DNA from: Liriodendron chinense | Lineage: Eukaryota > Streptophyta > Magnoliopsida > Magnoliales > Magnoliaceae | Direction of reading: 5' to 3' | NCBI GenBank assembly: GCA_003013855.2 | Contig: ML058554.1 | Span: forward strand, 124,001-188,000 | Length of the DNA stretch: 64,000 bases | Shown here: piece by piece, positions 29,213-41,385 of the stretch | Numbering within the stretch: position 1 is the first letter of the stretch | Layout of the letters: each line of letters opens with the position of its first letter | Notes under the pieces: model-generated | What the model was told of the DNA's origin: nothing | What the model saw: only the letters and a program-made list of their open reading frames with translations | Databases searched by the model: none | Program-made: the position numbers and the translations under genes

Positions 29213-29697
29213 CAGTCGCGCTCATTTTGGAGACATTGCAGGTGGAAGCCACCGCCATATACTTATGGTATCAAACCCCGAAATGTGACCAACCAAGAAA
29301 TACGGTCACTTAAAAAGTTAGACCAATTCAAACTTTACGTGAACTACCACATGAATTTGGAGGTGACGTCGTTAATATTGAACGCCCACCCCATGATTGA
29401 ATAGGCTTGATTTTTTTATAATCCCATCCATCATGATAGAGATCACTTCGTTCCAAAGTTGGATCCCATGAAGAGACATGATGGGCAATGCCATAGAAAA
29501 TGATAGACATCCACCCGAAAACCTCTTAAATTTTATGCTAGAGAGCGGACCCGTCGGGACGGAGTGGCCATTCCATGAAATCATCAAGATAGATAGCTCC
29601 ATAAGAGTTGCAGAAAAAAGCTAATTCTACGAAATGTTGTAAAATATCACGCAACAGTTTCGTAATTTGCTGGCTGATGCTTTAAAACGTAATGGTA
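29213..29697. other. Intergenic, nothing recognised
   Basis: No motif, repeat or convincing open frame was seen. Confidence 0.5.
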
Positions 29698-29705
29698 GGG
29701 AGTGC

Positions 29706-30375
29706 TAGAGGTGCACATGGTTCGGTTCGGTCCTCTACGGTGAAATTGGAACCGAACGGTTCCCAACGGCTCCAGAGAAACCGGATCCAAAACTGAACCA
29801 TTTGCACCCTAGAACCGAACCGGATCTAGACTGAAAAAAACCGGATCTAGACTGAAAAAAACCGGTTTGGTTCCGATTCAGTTCTACGATTCTAGGCTTT
29901 TTATAATCCAGCCCAAATGCATGTTTTTTTCTTTATAATCCAACTCATCCATACCTTAGGGCCCACCATAGTGCATACCTTGATATGTTTGTTAGATCTA
30001 CACTGTCCATCCTCATTGTGAGGCAATGTTTATGTGAGCCACATTTAAAAAAAAAAAATTCAAATAGATCCAAATTTTAAGTAGACTACTCAAAATGAAA
30101 CAATGAGGGTTGAACACCTAGGGTTTGGTTTCAGGTCCCGTTCCATGGTTTGGTTCTACTGTTTGGTTCACGGTCCGATTCAGTTCTACAGAACCCCAAA
30201 CCGAGAACTAAATTGAACTAACCAGCTTTTTTTTTTTTTTTTTTTTTTTTTTAGAAATCGGAACCAGAACCGATGCGCTTCAGAACCGGTGCGCTTCAGA
30301 ACCAAACCAAACCGAACTAAACTAATCGGTTCTAGGTTCGATTAATCGATTCCACCGGTTCCGTGTGCACCCTTA
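29706..30375. mobile_element. Non-autonomous hAT element with 8-bp target duplication
   Basis: The terminal repeats TAGAGGTGCACATGG (29706) and complement TAAGGGTGCACACGG (ending 30375) are flanked by the direct repeat GGGAGTGC at 29698-29705 and 30376-30383. An 8-bp duplication and TAGxGGTGCAxA ends are hallmarks of hAT elements. The subterminal zones are rich in 'ggttcggttccg/cggaaccgaacc' words in opposite orientation. The 670 bp carry no coding region. Confidence 0.9.
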
Positions 30376-30506
30376 GGGAGTGCGGATTCTGGGTGTCACT
30401 TCTCATTGGTCCATGTCGTCGTAGATCACACAAACTTAACAAAACACATCGATTTTCTCTATCCCGAATAGATTGTGTATTACACAACAAAACTTTTGAC
30501 ACATGG

Positions 30507-30871
30507 AACTTCTCATAGCTCACCATGATTTATGTGTTAGACCTGCACCGTCCATCAATTTTTCTAGATCATTCTAGAGAATGAGCTCAACAATGACGCA
30601 CATCCAAGGCTCAAGTGGACCACACCACATAAAGTAGTGGGCATTGAATAGCTACCACAGTTGAAGCCTTCCTAAGGTCCACTGTGACGTTTATTTTCCA
30701 TCTAACCTCTCATAAGGTCACACAGACCTATATGAAGGAAAAGAAGAAGAAGAAGAAGCAAATACTAGCTTGATTAGAGCCTTCTTTGCCCCAAAAGAAT
30801 TTTCAATGACGGGCGTCCAATTCTCATTGTTTCTGTTGTGTGACTATTGAGCTTTGAATTGTGCATATTTA
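30507..30871. mobile_element. Truncated GTGGGCCCCAC-type MITE
   Basis: It starts 'tagctcaccatgatttatgtgttagacctgcaccgtcc' and is cut at about 30871 by the start of the LTR-type sequence. Only the first and middle parts are present. Confidence 0.5.
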
Positions 30872-31799
30872 TGTCCCAATTCATCACACAATTGCATGAG
30901 TTTATGTCTTAAAAGAATGATCTTAGGTATGTATTTGTGTTTGCAAGAAAAAGAGAAAGATTTCATGAATCCATTGTTAAAAGAGAACATTTACACATGA
31001 TGGAACATCACTTGGAAGCAAGGAAAAAATGAAAAAGAAATAAAGAATCAAAGTAGAAATATTCTGGAGTTCAAAATCAGAAAAAAGTGCAAAAAAAAAA
31101 AGATAGCTTTGAGGGATGCTTCAATGGATCTTTAATCCATCGTAAATTCAGTTTCGATAGATCTTCGATCCATCATACATACCTGAAAAACCAGAATTTT
31201 GGATAACTCTTTGGATAATTTTTCAATCCATTGTAACCTTTTCAATCCATTGAATAGTAGATTTCGATCCATCTAAACAGGGTTTCGATCCATCATAAAA
31301 TTAAATTTCAAAAGTTGAAATTTCTAAACTCTCTAGACAAATCTGCGATCCATCGAACCATGTTACGATCCATTGAAGGGAGCTCGATCCCTCAAAGCAT
31401 CCATAAAAAATGATGGTGCAAGTGCGTAAATCTTTACGCAAAGCAAGTCAATGGTGGATTTTTCTATAAAAGGGGGACCTCTACTCTCCTCCGAAGGCAT
31501 TATAGGATGTGGGGAGTAAGGCGATCAAGTCTTAAGAGGCTTCCTAGCGTTTTACAACTAGTTTTTCTTTCTTTTCTAGTTCTAGTTCTAGGTTTCCTTA
31601 TGTTTATTTTTAGTTAACTCTCAGCTTGAGCTGAGAGGTGATACTTGTAGTTTATTAATCATGTTTTTAATCATTTGATTTCAAATTATGCTTTAATTCT
31701 TGAACAATTCATTATTAGTTTGAATAAAGTTGATTGTTTTAGATAATTCTGAGAGCTTGTGTGCCACATACATGAGTTACTTAAGAGTTTATGGGATTG
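30872..31799 (+). repeat. Left part of the gypsy-type 5' LTR
   Basis: It contains repeated 'gatccatcg' words (31120-31390), the TATA region at about 31467 and a (GA)-rich leader. TTG at 31797-31799 is the target site duplicated by CACTA-1. Confidence 0.55.
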
Positions 31800-31814
31800 C
31801 ACTACAAGAAATTC

Positions 31815-32250
31815 CCTTTTTACCGACGAATGATTTCGTCGGGAATCAGTAAAATTTCGTCGGGAAATCTTTTTCCCGATGAAATTTTTCACGGCTAACA
31901 TCGTCGCAGAAAGGCCGTCGGTAAAGGTTTTTACCGACGAAATAATTTTTCGTAGGTAATAATAAAACCATTACTGACGAAAAAATTCGTCGGGAAAACA
32001 TATGAATTTTTGTCGGAAATAAAAATGATAAGTCGGTGAAAAAACTTTTACCGACGAAATAATTCGTAGGTAAAAAGATGTCAAATTTTTTTACCGACGA
32101 AAAAATTCGTCGGTAAAAAAATTTGAAAAACTTTTACCGACGAAATATTTCGTCGGTAAAAGTTTTACAGTTTTTTATTACCGACGAAAATCTCGTCGAT
32201 AAAAAAATTTGACATCTTTTTACCTACGAATTATTTCGTCGGTAAAAGTT
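31815..32250. repeat. CACTA-1 left subterminal hairpin array
   Basis: Units of the form TTTTACCGACGAAA...TTCGTCGGTAAAA, each itself palindromic, are repeated about six to eight times. Such subterminal repeats are the binding sites of TNPA-type proteins in En/Spm. That role is inferred here. Confidence 0.9.
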
Positions 32251-32472
32251 TTCCCTTCCCCGGTTTCATTTGTTTTCAAAATTCAGGAAAATTCCTGATA
32301 TATACCTGTAAAGAAACCTATACATTTTTTCTCCTATTCACATCCACATACATACAAATAAACAAAAACTACACCATTAATACACAAATAATCCATTCCA
32401 CATCCACAAACAAACAATATTCATCAACACACATATACATATAAGCTAAAAGTCGTATAGTAAAAAAAATAA

Positions 32473-34194
32473 TCAGGAAGATGAAGGCGGAGGTGGCTGG
32501 GCATCGGCGCCAAGGCGTGCAGCGAGAGCCTGAAACATCTCCTGCATCTGTCGCTCATGCTCCTGCCGCTCCTGCCGCAACTCCTCGATCCTCCTCTCCT
32601 GCTCTTCCCGTCGCCTCTCCTCCTCCTCCTCCCGTCGCCTCTCCTCCTCCTCCCTACGCCTCTGCTCCTCCTCCTCCCTACGCCTCTGCTCCTCTCTCTG
32701 CCTCTTCAGCTGCTCTCGAATCTCATCGACGACGACCCGTAGCTGCTGAACCTCTCTCTCTGCGATATCAGCTTGGTGTTGAGCGCTCTCACCAGCTACG
32801 GATTGACTGGATCCAGCTCTAGTTTGTGCCATGAGCTTGGCACCATGGCCAACCCCACGCACATATCCAGAACAGGTGCCAAGCACCTCGCTCAGGATTT
32901 CTGGCTCACTCAGTTGACTACCATCGGGAGTGGGCTGACTGCGTATGGTGTCCATCGCCGCCTGTAATGAAAAGATATGAAATTTCATAAAAAATGACAT
33001 GAATGACATTATTATTAATCAATGCGCAATTAAATTTTACAAAGTAAAGATTTTTACCCAATGCTCACTGGCTCTAGGATGAACCCAAGATCCCGTCGCC
33101 TGTCGACAGTGAGTCCCTCTGTAGAGGTCTACTAGTCCAGGCTCCTGGCCGGTGACGGAATCTCGCTGCGTAATCGAAAGAAAAAAAGACTTATAATAAA
33201 TGCCAATCAAAATAATATATTAACTTAATAATCATCAATAATTTCTTACCATGTCGTAACGATGTCGTACAAATGACTTTGAACCAGCTACGTGGTTCAC
33301 TTGTAACTTTTCCCTGTTCGCAGAATTTATTCTACTCCTCTTCTGAACACATTATACAAAATACATTTCTATTAATTGTGAAATTAATTGCGAATTTAAT
33401 TGTTACCATAAGATATCGTACATGTAAATATTACCTGAAAAGCCTCCGACAAAAATCTCTTGCAGAATATCTGCCAGTCGTCTGTAGTAACGTGTGGCGG
33501 TGCGGACAGTACGGCCTCATCGTGTGTCCTGCACCGCTTGTACCGCTGGTGCAACTCTCCGCGGTACTCCTTGAACCGCTCTCTAATCATGTCGTCGACG
33601 GCATGAGAAATGTAGGGAACATTCAAATCGAATTCAAATTTATCCTGCAGTTTCGTAATATAATAAATTAAGGCAATAAACTTATTAACAATAGGATTTA
33701 ACCGTAAATGAACTTTCACAAAAGAAAATTTCAATTTACTAAACTTTACCTGAAGCCGCTGACGGATGAGCTGTCGCACATCATCTGTCACGTCAGTCCA
33801 ACGGGGGGTGGTGGCGGGGATCATAGATCGGCATAGGACACCGACCTCAGACGTAAACAGTCTGGCACTGTCCCCAACAGGTCTAAGGTAGTCCTGTGGG
33901 AACTCTACCGCCACCCTACCCTCACGCGTAAGTCGCTCTAAAACTAACCCACGCGTGGGTCCACGTCCTTGTCGGCTGGTAGCAGATGCTACTACGAAAC
34001 GATATATGTAAGTAACAATATAAACAGAAATCACTAAATAAATGTTTAGACTTACATGCAGTGCCCAGTGTATGCTGAACCGAAGGATCAGATGACTGTG
34101 ATGCACCGTGCGACGTCGATGCTGTCTGCGTTGCATCACGGGTGGAAGGGGTAGATCCAGTGCGCGAACGACCTGATCTCCCACCTGGTGCCAT
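32473..34194 (-). CDS. tnpA-like: TNPA-like protein (Transposase_24, Ptta/En/Spm), apparently intact, 6 exons
   Basis: Exons 34194-34056, 33988-33750, 33644-33435, 33342-33250, 33165-33058 and 32961-32473 join in phase at GT/AG sites into 425 residues without a stop. Family motifs appear in order: RGPTRG, EFPQDYLRPVGDSARLF and LCRSMIPATTPRW (exon 2); EYRGELHQRYK and VTTDDWQIFCKRFLSEAFQ (exon 3); KRSRINSANREK and HVAGSKSF (exon 4); TGQEPGLVDLYRGTHCR (exon 5). Exon 6 ends in a long E/R/Q-rich coiled coil (about residues 335-405) and a PPPPSSS tail. In En/Spm, TNPA binds subterminal repeats and assists TNPD in the nucleus; this is family knowledge. The neighbouring TNPD is broken, so this protein could at most act with a transposase supplied in trans. 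Confidence 0.88.
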
Positions 34195-34445
34195 GACTGA
34201 ATATATCTGAAATACAAACTTATAAATTTAAACAATGTCAATACAAGTTTATGAACATCATTGTAGAGTGAATTTGTGCTTATGCTTAGAGAGATGATAA
34301 AAATATGATTAGACCATTACACTATAATGCAAGCAGAATATAATAAAACCATAAACAGAATATAAAAGTTGAAAAATCCATTACACATTGTCATTCTATA
34401 TTAAATACATATATCTCATTGTAATACAAATCAACTTCGGATCAA

Positions 34446-34826
34446 CTATCCGAAATACTCCCTACGTAAGTTATCGTACGCTGCAGATGTATATGCCAAG
34501 CTGTATGAAGCACTCGACATTGTTACAGCCAACATGCCAGTCACAATAGGAGAAATCTGATCTCTCGGAACTCTATTCAGATGTGCAAATGATAATGTCG
34601 CATCTTCCATACGAAGTTTTCTGCGGTTATATTTTTCAATCAGGTCCAGAATTTCTTTGAGATTGTATAATCTTTCATCTGAGTCATCGTCTTCCTCCCT
34701 ACATTTCTCGACCAAAACGGGTATCTCTCTGGCCCTACCAGAAGAATATAGGGCCGGAAAGTCCATCCACAACAGCTGATGAAGTATGTTGCGTGCTTCC
34801 GCTACGCTCCAGTTTGTGGAGGACAT
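34446..34826 (-). CDS. Small ORF between the TNPA-like and TNPD genes, unrecognised
   Basis: An uninterrupted 126-residue frame has an ATG at 34826 (MSSTNWSVAEARNIL) and a TGA stop. It has a charged middle (EKCREEDDDSDERLYNLKE, EKYNRRKLRMED) and a Ser/Ala/Tyr-rich end (SASYSLAYTSAAYDNLRREYFG). It shares the strand of both transposon genes and lies about 140 bases from the end of TNPD. No conserved domain is recognised. It could be an accessory CACTA protein, or an exon of a longer transcript. Confidence 0.45.
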   Translation of the reverse strand: MSSTNWSVAEARNILHQLLWMDFPALYSSGRAREIPVLVEKCREEDDDSDERLYNLKEILDLIEKYNRRKLRMEDATLSFAHLNRVPRDQISPIVTGMLAVTMSSASYSLAYTSAAYDNLRREYFG

Positions 34827-34962
34827 GATCAGAAAGTGACTTAACTGTAAATGTAGATTATAAACAAGTCAATTCAGGAAAAAAATCATGACTTGTAAAA
34901 CATATATACATGTAATAATCAAATTAATCGAATTAAAAATTACATGTAAATCTTGTATACAT

Positions 34963-37900
34963 TTAATAATCGTCGTCTGAATCATTATCGCTTAGGACTC
35001 TTTCTTCTTCACCATCACTATCGCTGATCAGAATTTCCTCTTCATCGTCTGCAACGTTGTCATCGATGAAAGCGCTATCATCTCTAACAATGTCATTTAT
35101 GATTGAGGCATCAACATGATCAGGTGGCACATCATCTCTATTCAATTGCACCACATCAATATCAACATTTGGATCATTCCCTCTATCCCAAGATGGCATG
35201 TCTTCTTGGTATGCTTGTTCAACTGACGACGTTCTATTACTCCCTTCATCGTTATCTTCAACGTCTACTTCGGGAACGTCAAATATGTTCCTGGGCTTTA
35301 TTTTCTGCACCACGTGCCAAGAGCCGCCTAACTTGGTGTCAGCGAGGTAGAATACTTGTTCGGCTTGGCCGGCTATGATAAATGGGTCATCTTTAAACTA
35401 CTTCCGAGATAAATTTACGCTCGTGAAGTAATTATCAGTCTGTATTCCCAACTTTTTATTTCCAATGTCCCACCAATCGCATTTGAATAAGTACACCCGC
35501 TTTCTCATACAATAACTCAGCTTAATAATATCCGTCAAAACGCCATAAAAATCAATTTCGACCTCCTCATGTGTTCCCTTCACAACCACACCACTATTTT
35601 GTGTGGTCCTATATTTCTCACGCTCCTCAGTGTGGAACCGAATCCCGTTTACAATACAACCTGTATATCTACATACACGTCTATCAGGGCCACACGCCAG
35701 TGAGTAGAGCGCATCAGACGCATCCGCAGAGTTGCTAGCGCGCAACATCTTCATCTATCATCACGTACAGAATATAAATGTACGTTTAGGCATTTAAAAT
35801 TACGTGTAAATATTGTGCAATACAACAATATTGTAAGTGTGGTGAGATGTAGGTAAATTAATCTTACACGTTTTGCAAACCATTCTGGAAACAAATCCTG
35901 ATGCATTCGATCATAATTTGTAGGGTATTGGGACTTCATCTCCTTGATGTGTTCGCTATACACAATTGGTACGTTGTAAGCAAAAAATTTTGAGATTAAA
36001 ACTGTCTGTAGATATACAATAATTATGTGCGAAGACTTACTCCAAGTACGACTCTATTTTTTCACAGTTATGCAACACATACCACTGCGCCTTCGCTTGA
36101 TCCCGAGGGTCCATATCCTGAAACGTCGGCGATCCTAAAGGACGGACATTATGTGCGAATACAGATATGAGTCCTTGTTCATGCTCCTGCTCTGCATCGG
36201 CATTCCGATCTTCTCGGTTGAATCTAGTCTCTATGCCACGAAGATACATGGAGCAAAATGTCAGGCACTCATTATCAATGTACGCCTCAGCAATGGATCC
36301 CTCTGGACGTGCCTTATTCCTCACATATTGTTTTAATGTGTGAAGGTATCTGTACACAAAATGAATATGTTTAGGACATGAAAACATGGATATATGTAGT
36401 TTATGGAATGAATAAAAATTTATGATCATTGTTCTATCACCTTTCGATCGGATACATCCAACGATATTGTACTGGGCCTGCAAGCTTCGCTTCGTGCGGT
36501 AAGTGAATCGCTAGGTGTACCATGACATCGAAAAACGCAGGTGGAAATATTCTTTCAAGTTTGCAAAGGATTATGACAATATCCTTCTCCAGTCGTTTAA
36601 TAACCTCTACATTCAAAGATTTCGAACACAAATCCTTAAAGAATATCCCCAACTCAATCAGCGTAGCACTGACATCCTTGTTAAGGAATCCACGAATCAC
36701 AACTGGTAGTAGACGTTGCAGAAGGACGTGACAGTCATGACTTTTCATTCCTGTTACCTTACAGTCCGTAATGTTTACGCGCCGAGAGATATTCGATGCA
36801 TACCCATCGAAAAATTTCACCTTGTTCAACCATTCACATACACGTTTTTTCTCTAGTTTTGTTAATGTGTAGCAGGCTGCTGGTATAGTATATGAATTTC
36901 CATGTGGTTGCAAGTGCAACTCTTTCCTTAAACCCATTGCTTGTAGATCCAATCGAGCCTTAAAACTGTCTTTTGTTTTCTTCTCTATGTTCATCAATGT
37001 TCCAAAGACATTGTCACATATATTCTTCTCAATATGCATGACATCCAAGTTGTGTTGTAATTTCAGATGACTCCAATAAGGCAACTAAAAAAAATGCTCT
37101 TCTTCCTCCAGTTGTACTCTAATACTGTACGTTTTCTCTTCTTCAAGTGCGGTGCCTTACCAAATCTAACTTCTTCAATGTTACTCAGTTGTTGTAACAC
37201 ATCTTCTGCTGATAGTTCTTTCGGTGGTGGCCTATGATTTTGTTTGCCATCAAAGATTACCGTCTTCCTGCGCCAACTATGATCCCTCGGAAGGAAGCGA
37301 CGATGGCCCATATAACACGTTTTCTTACCATGCTTCAATGACAATGAACAAGTCTCAGTACTACATGTAGGACAAGCCAACTTTCCCTTCGTGCTCCACC
37401 CAGACAAATTCCCATATGCAGGGAAGTCATTTATTGTCCACAAGACCGCTGCATGCAATCGAAACGTCTGTTCTGCAAAAGTGTCATACGTCTGGACACC
37501 TTGACTCCACAACTCGTTTAACTCATCTACTAACGGTCGGAGATACACATCAATGTCATTCCCCGGTGACTTGGGTCTAGGAATAAGCAACGACATCATA
37601 AAAAATGATTCCTTCATACACAACCAAGGAGGTAAATTGTAGGGCATAAGTATCACTGGCCACATACTGTACGAGCTACTCATATTACCAAATGGATTAA
37701 AACCATCACTTGCAAGATCTAGCCGAACATTGCGAGAATCCTCTGCAAACCAGTCATATTGCTTATCAAAATGTTGCCAGGCTTCAGAGTCAGCGGGATT
37801 CCTCAATGTATTATCATCATGAACGCGTTTCTCCTTATGCCACCTCATATCTTCAGCCGTCTTGCTCGACGTAAACAATCTTTGTAATCTGGGTTTCAAT

Positions 37901-38701
37901 GGAAAGTACCTTAACACCTTTTGTGGAATTTTTTTACACTTAGCTTCGTCATATTTCCACCTAGACTCTCCACATTGTGGACACTCCTCAACATTTTCAT
38001 GTTCTTTCCAATACAATATACAGTCATTTATACATGCATGTATGAGGATGTAACCAAGGCCCAAGTCTCACATTAACGATTTTGCCTCGTAATGAGACTT
38101 AGGCAATGTCTCACCTTCAGGTAATACTTCTTTCAACAAGCCAAGTAACATTGTCGAACGATTTGTTACTCCAACGATTTATTGTCTTTAAATGAAGTAA
38201 CCTTGTAAGGAAATTCAACTTGGAGAAGTTCCGACACCCCGGATAGAGTGGATGTTGCGCATCCCTCAACAACTTACTAAACTTTTCTGATTCGGCATCA
38301 CCCATAGGAGGAATATCCTGGCTAGTACTTGTCGCTGCAAAATCAGTATCCGCAATTATTCCCCTTAACACATCCCCAATGATATCTTGCATATCGTCAA
38401 CATCTTCATCCTCGTCATTAGGCACAATTGGGTCAGCAAGGACTTCAGTGGCCTCAACTCTTTGGTGGAAGTCTTCACCATGATGAATCCACCAAGTGTA
38501 ACCCTGGTCAATCCCAACTATGAACAAATCATCTTCCACTTTGTCCAATGTCTTGTGAATCATGTTCTTGCATTTTCGGCATGGACACCTAATTCTATTA
38601 CCTGAATCTGCCCGATATCTCGCAAATTCCATGAACTCCTTAACACCTTCTTTATACTCTGGGCCAAACCGATTCTTAGCTTACATCCAACTCTTATCCA
38701 T
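34963..38701 (-). pseudogene. tnpD-like: TNPD/tnp2-type CACTA transposase, broken
   Basis: Family order is present: N-terminal association domain with CPCRKC zinc ligands (about 38580), tnp2 core (ACINDCILYWKE, CPQCGESRW, LLIPRPKSPGNDIDVYLRPLVDEL, CPTC, 38060-37100), then HNLDVMHIEKNICDN (about 37050), the DUF4218-like part (KQYVRNKARPEGSIAEAYI, about 36330), the DUF4216-like part (about 35750-35400), and an acidic tail ending DSDDDY. Introns with good sites occur at 36440-36350, 36040 and 35870 regions. Lesions: TAA at codon 7 (about 38683), a frameshift near 38165, TGA at 38068-38070, a frameshift at a T run near 37093, and TAG at 35398-35400. It is therefore inactive unless rescued by unusual splicing. 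Confidence 0.88.
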
Positions 38702-40015
38702 ATCAACAATGCAAAGATTAGAGTCAGGTTTAGTTTAGGTGATTTGAGTTTAGGATTAAGTTTAGTCATAGGTTGAGATCAGGTTTCGGGTTAGGTTCTC
38801 GTGTTTGGGTCTAGGTTTAGGTTAGGTGAATGTATTTAGGAATAGGTGTAGGTTTACTTTAGGTGATTTGAGTTTAGGATTAGGTTTAGGGCATAGGTTT
38901 GGATTTGCGGGTTCGGGATCGGGTTTCGGGTTAGGTTCTCGTGTTTGGGTCTAGGTGTAGGTTAGGTGAATGTATTTAGGAATAGGTGTAGGTTTACTTT
39001 AGGTGATTTGAGTTTAGGATTAGGTTTAGGGCATAGGCTTGGATTTGCGGGTTCGGGATCGGGTTTCGGGTTTGGTTCTCATGTTTGGGTCTAGGTTTAG
39101 GTTAGGTGAATGGATTTAGGAATAGGTGTAGGTTTAGTTTAGGTGACATGAGTTTAGGATTAGGTTTAGGGCATAGGTTTAGATTTTCGGGTTCGGGATC
39201 GGGTCGCATTTTCGTGTTTGGGTCAATGTTTAGGTAAGGTGAATGGATTTAGGAATAGGTGTAGGTTTAGGTTAGGTGACATGAGATTAGGTTTAGGGCA
39301 TAGGTTTGGATTTTTGGGTTCGGGATCGGGTTTAGGGTCGCATTTTCGTGTTTGGGTCAAGGTTTAGGTTAGGTGAATGGATTTAGGAATAGGTGTAGGT
39401 TTAGTTTAGGTGACATGAGTTTAGGATTAGGTTTTGGGCATAGTTTAGATTTTCGGGTTCGGGATCGGGTTTCGGGATTGGTTTTCGAGTTTGGGTCTAG
39501 GTTTAGGTAAGGTGAATGGATTTAGGAATAGGTGTAGGTTTAGGTTAGGTGACATGAGATTAGGTTTAGGGCATAGGTATGGATTTTTGGGTTCGGGATC
39601 GGGTTTAGGGTCTCATTTTCGTGTTTGGGTCAAGGTTTAGGTTAGGTGAATGGATTTAGGAATAGGTGTAGGTTTAGTTTAGGTGACATGAGTTTAGGAT
39701 TAGGTTTAGGGCATAGGTTTAGATTTTCGGGTTTGGGATCGGGTTTCGGGTTTGGTTTTCATGTTTGGGTCAAGGTTTAGGTAAGGTGAATGTATTTAGG
39801 AATAGGTGTAAGTTTAGTTTAGGTGATTTGAGATTAGGATTAGGTTTACGCATTGATTTATAGTTTCGGGTTCGGGATCGGGTTTAGGGTTAGTTTTTCG
39901 AGTTTGGGTCTAGGTTTAGAGTTAGATGAATTGATTTTAGGTTTCGGTTTAGCCGTAGCTTATAGGTTTTAGTTTTAGGTTTATGGTTTCGGGTTTAGGG
40001 TGTAGGTCTTGGAGA
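38690..40015. repeat. Tandem array, 132-140 bp unit, TTTAGG-rich (CACTA-1)
   Basis: The marker word 'aataggtgta' recurs at 38841, 38981, 39121, 39253, 39388, 39527, 39661 and 39801. Units contain many TTTAGG/TTAGG words plus 'ttcgggttcgggatcgggtt'. It is telomere-like in composition but not a telomere. The same array, inverted and longer, is in CACTA-2. Confidence 0.95.
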
Positions 40016-40027
40016 CTCAAGCAACTT

Positions 40028-41385
40028 AAGGATAGCTCCGACGCACATCCGGGTCTGCTCCACACAAAGCGGGCCTGTCCAAATGGCCAGGCCACCCATA
40101 TTGCTATCCATAGGAAATGGACAGCTTCATCATCATAGTCATAACAGCGGTTCCCACCTTCCAGGGACCCCCGCTCAACAACCGGATAGCTCCGACGCAC
40201 ATCCGGGTCTGCTCCATTAATTTCGAGCTAATACATAAACACGGGCCTGTCCAAATGGCCAGGCCACCCATATTGTTGTCCATAGGAAATGGACAGCTTC
40301 ATCATCATGGTCATAAAAGCGGTTCCCACCTTCCAGGGACCCCCACTCAACACCCGGATAGCTCCGACGCACATCCGGGTCTGCTCCATTAATTTCGAGC
40401 TAATACATAAACACGGGCCTGTCCAAATGGCCAGGCCACCCATATTGCTGTCCATAGGAAATGGACAGCTTTATCATCATGGTCATAATAGCGGTTCCCA
40501 CCTTCCAGGGACCCCCGCTCAACACCCGGATAGCTCCGACGCACATCCGGGTCTGCTCCATTAATTTCGAGCTAATACATAAATACGGGCCTGTCCAAAT
40601 GGCCAGGCCACCCATATTGCTGTCCATAGGAAATGGACAGCTTCATCATCATGGTCATAACAGCGGTTCCCACCTTCCAAGGACCCTCGCTCAACACCCG
40701 GATAGCTCCGACGCACATCCGGGTCTGCTCCATTGATTTCGAGCTAATACATAAACACGGGCCTGTCCAAATGGCCAGGTCACCCATATTGCTGTCCATA
40801 AGAAATGGACAGCTTCATCATCATGGTCATAACAGCGGTTCCTATCTTCCAGGGACCCCCGCTCAACACCCGGATAGCTCCGACGCACATCCGGGTCTGC
40901 TCTATTAATTTCGAGCTAATACATAAACACGGGCCTGTCCAAATGGCCAGGCCACCCATATTGCTGTCCATAGGAAATGGACAGCTTCATCATCATGGTC
41001 ATAACAGCGGTTCCCACCTTCCAGGGACCCCCGCTCAACACCCGGATAGCTCCGACGCACATCCGGGTCTGCTCTATTAATTTCGAGCTAATACATAAAC
41101 ACGGGCCTGTCTAAATGGCCAGGCCATCCATATTGCTGTCCATAGGAAATGGACAGCTTCATCATCATGGTCATAACAGCGGTTCCCACCTTCCAGGGAC
41201 CCCCGCTCAACACCCGGATAGCTCCGATGCACATCCGGGTCTGCTCCATTAATTTCGAGCTAATACATAAACACGGGCCTATCCAAATGGCCAGGCCACC
41301 CATATTACTGTCCGTAGGAACAGGACAGCTTCATCATCATGGTCTAAACCGCGGTTCCCACCTTTCAGGGACCCCCGCTCAACAT
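40028..41385. repeat. Tandem array, 172-bp unit, 8 copies (CACTA-1)
   Basis: 'gctccgacgcacatccgggt' recurs at about 40034, 40191, 40363, 40535, 40707, 40879, 41051 and 41223: first spacing 157, then exactly 172. Copies are near identical. Overlapping 91- and 75-residue frames on both strands repeat with the unit and are not genes. An isolated partial unit lies at about 41920-41950. Confidence 0.96.

Noticed and set aside
32481..32967. Plus-strand Pro/Ala/Leu-rich frames opposite the TNPA-like last exon
   Set aside because: Shadow of the E/R-rich coiled coil coded on the minus strand.
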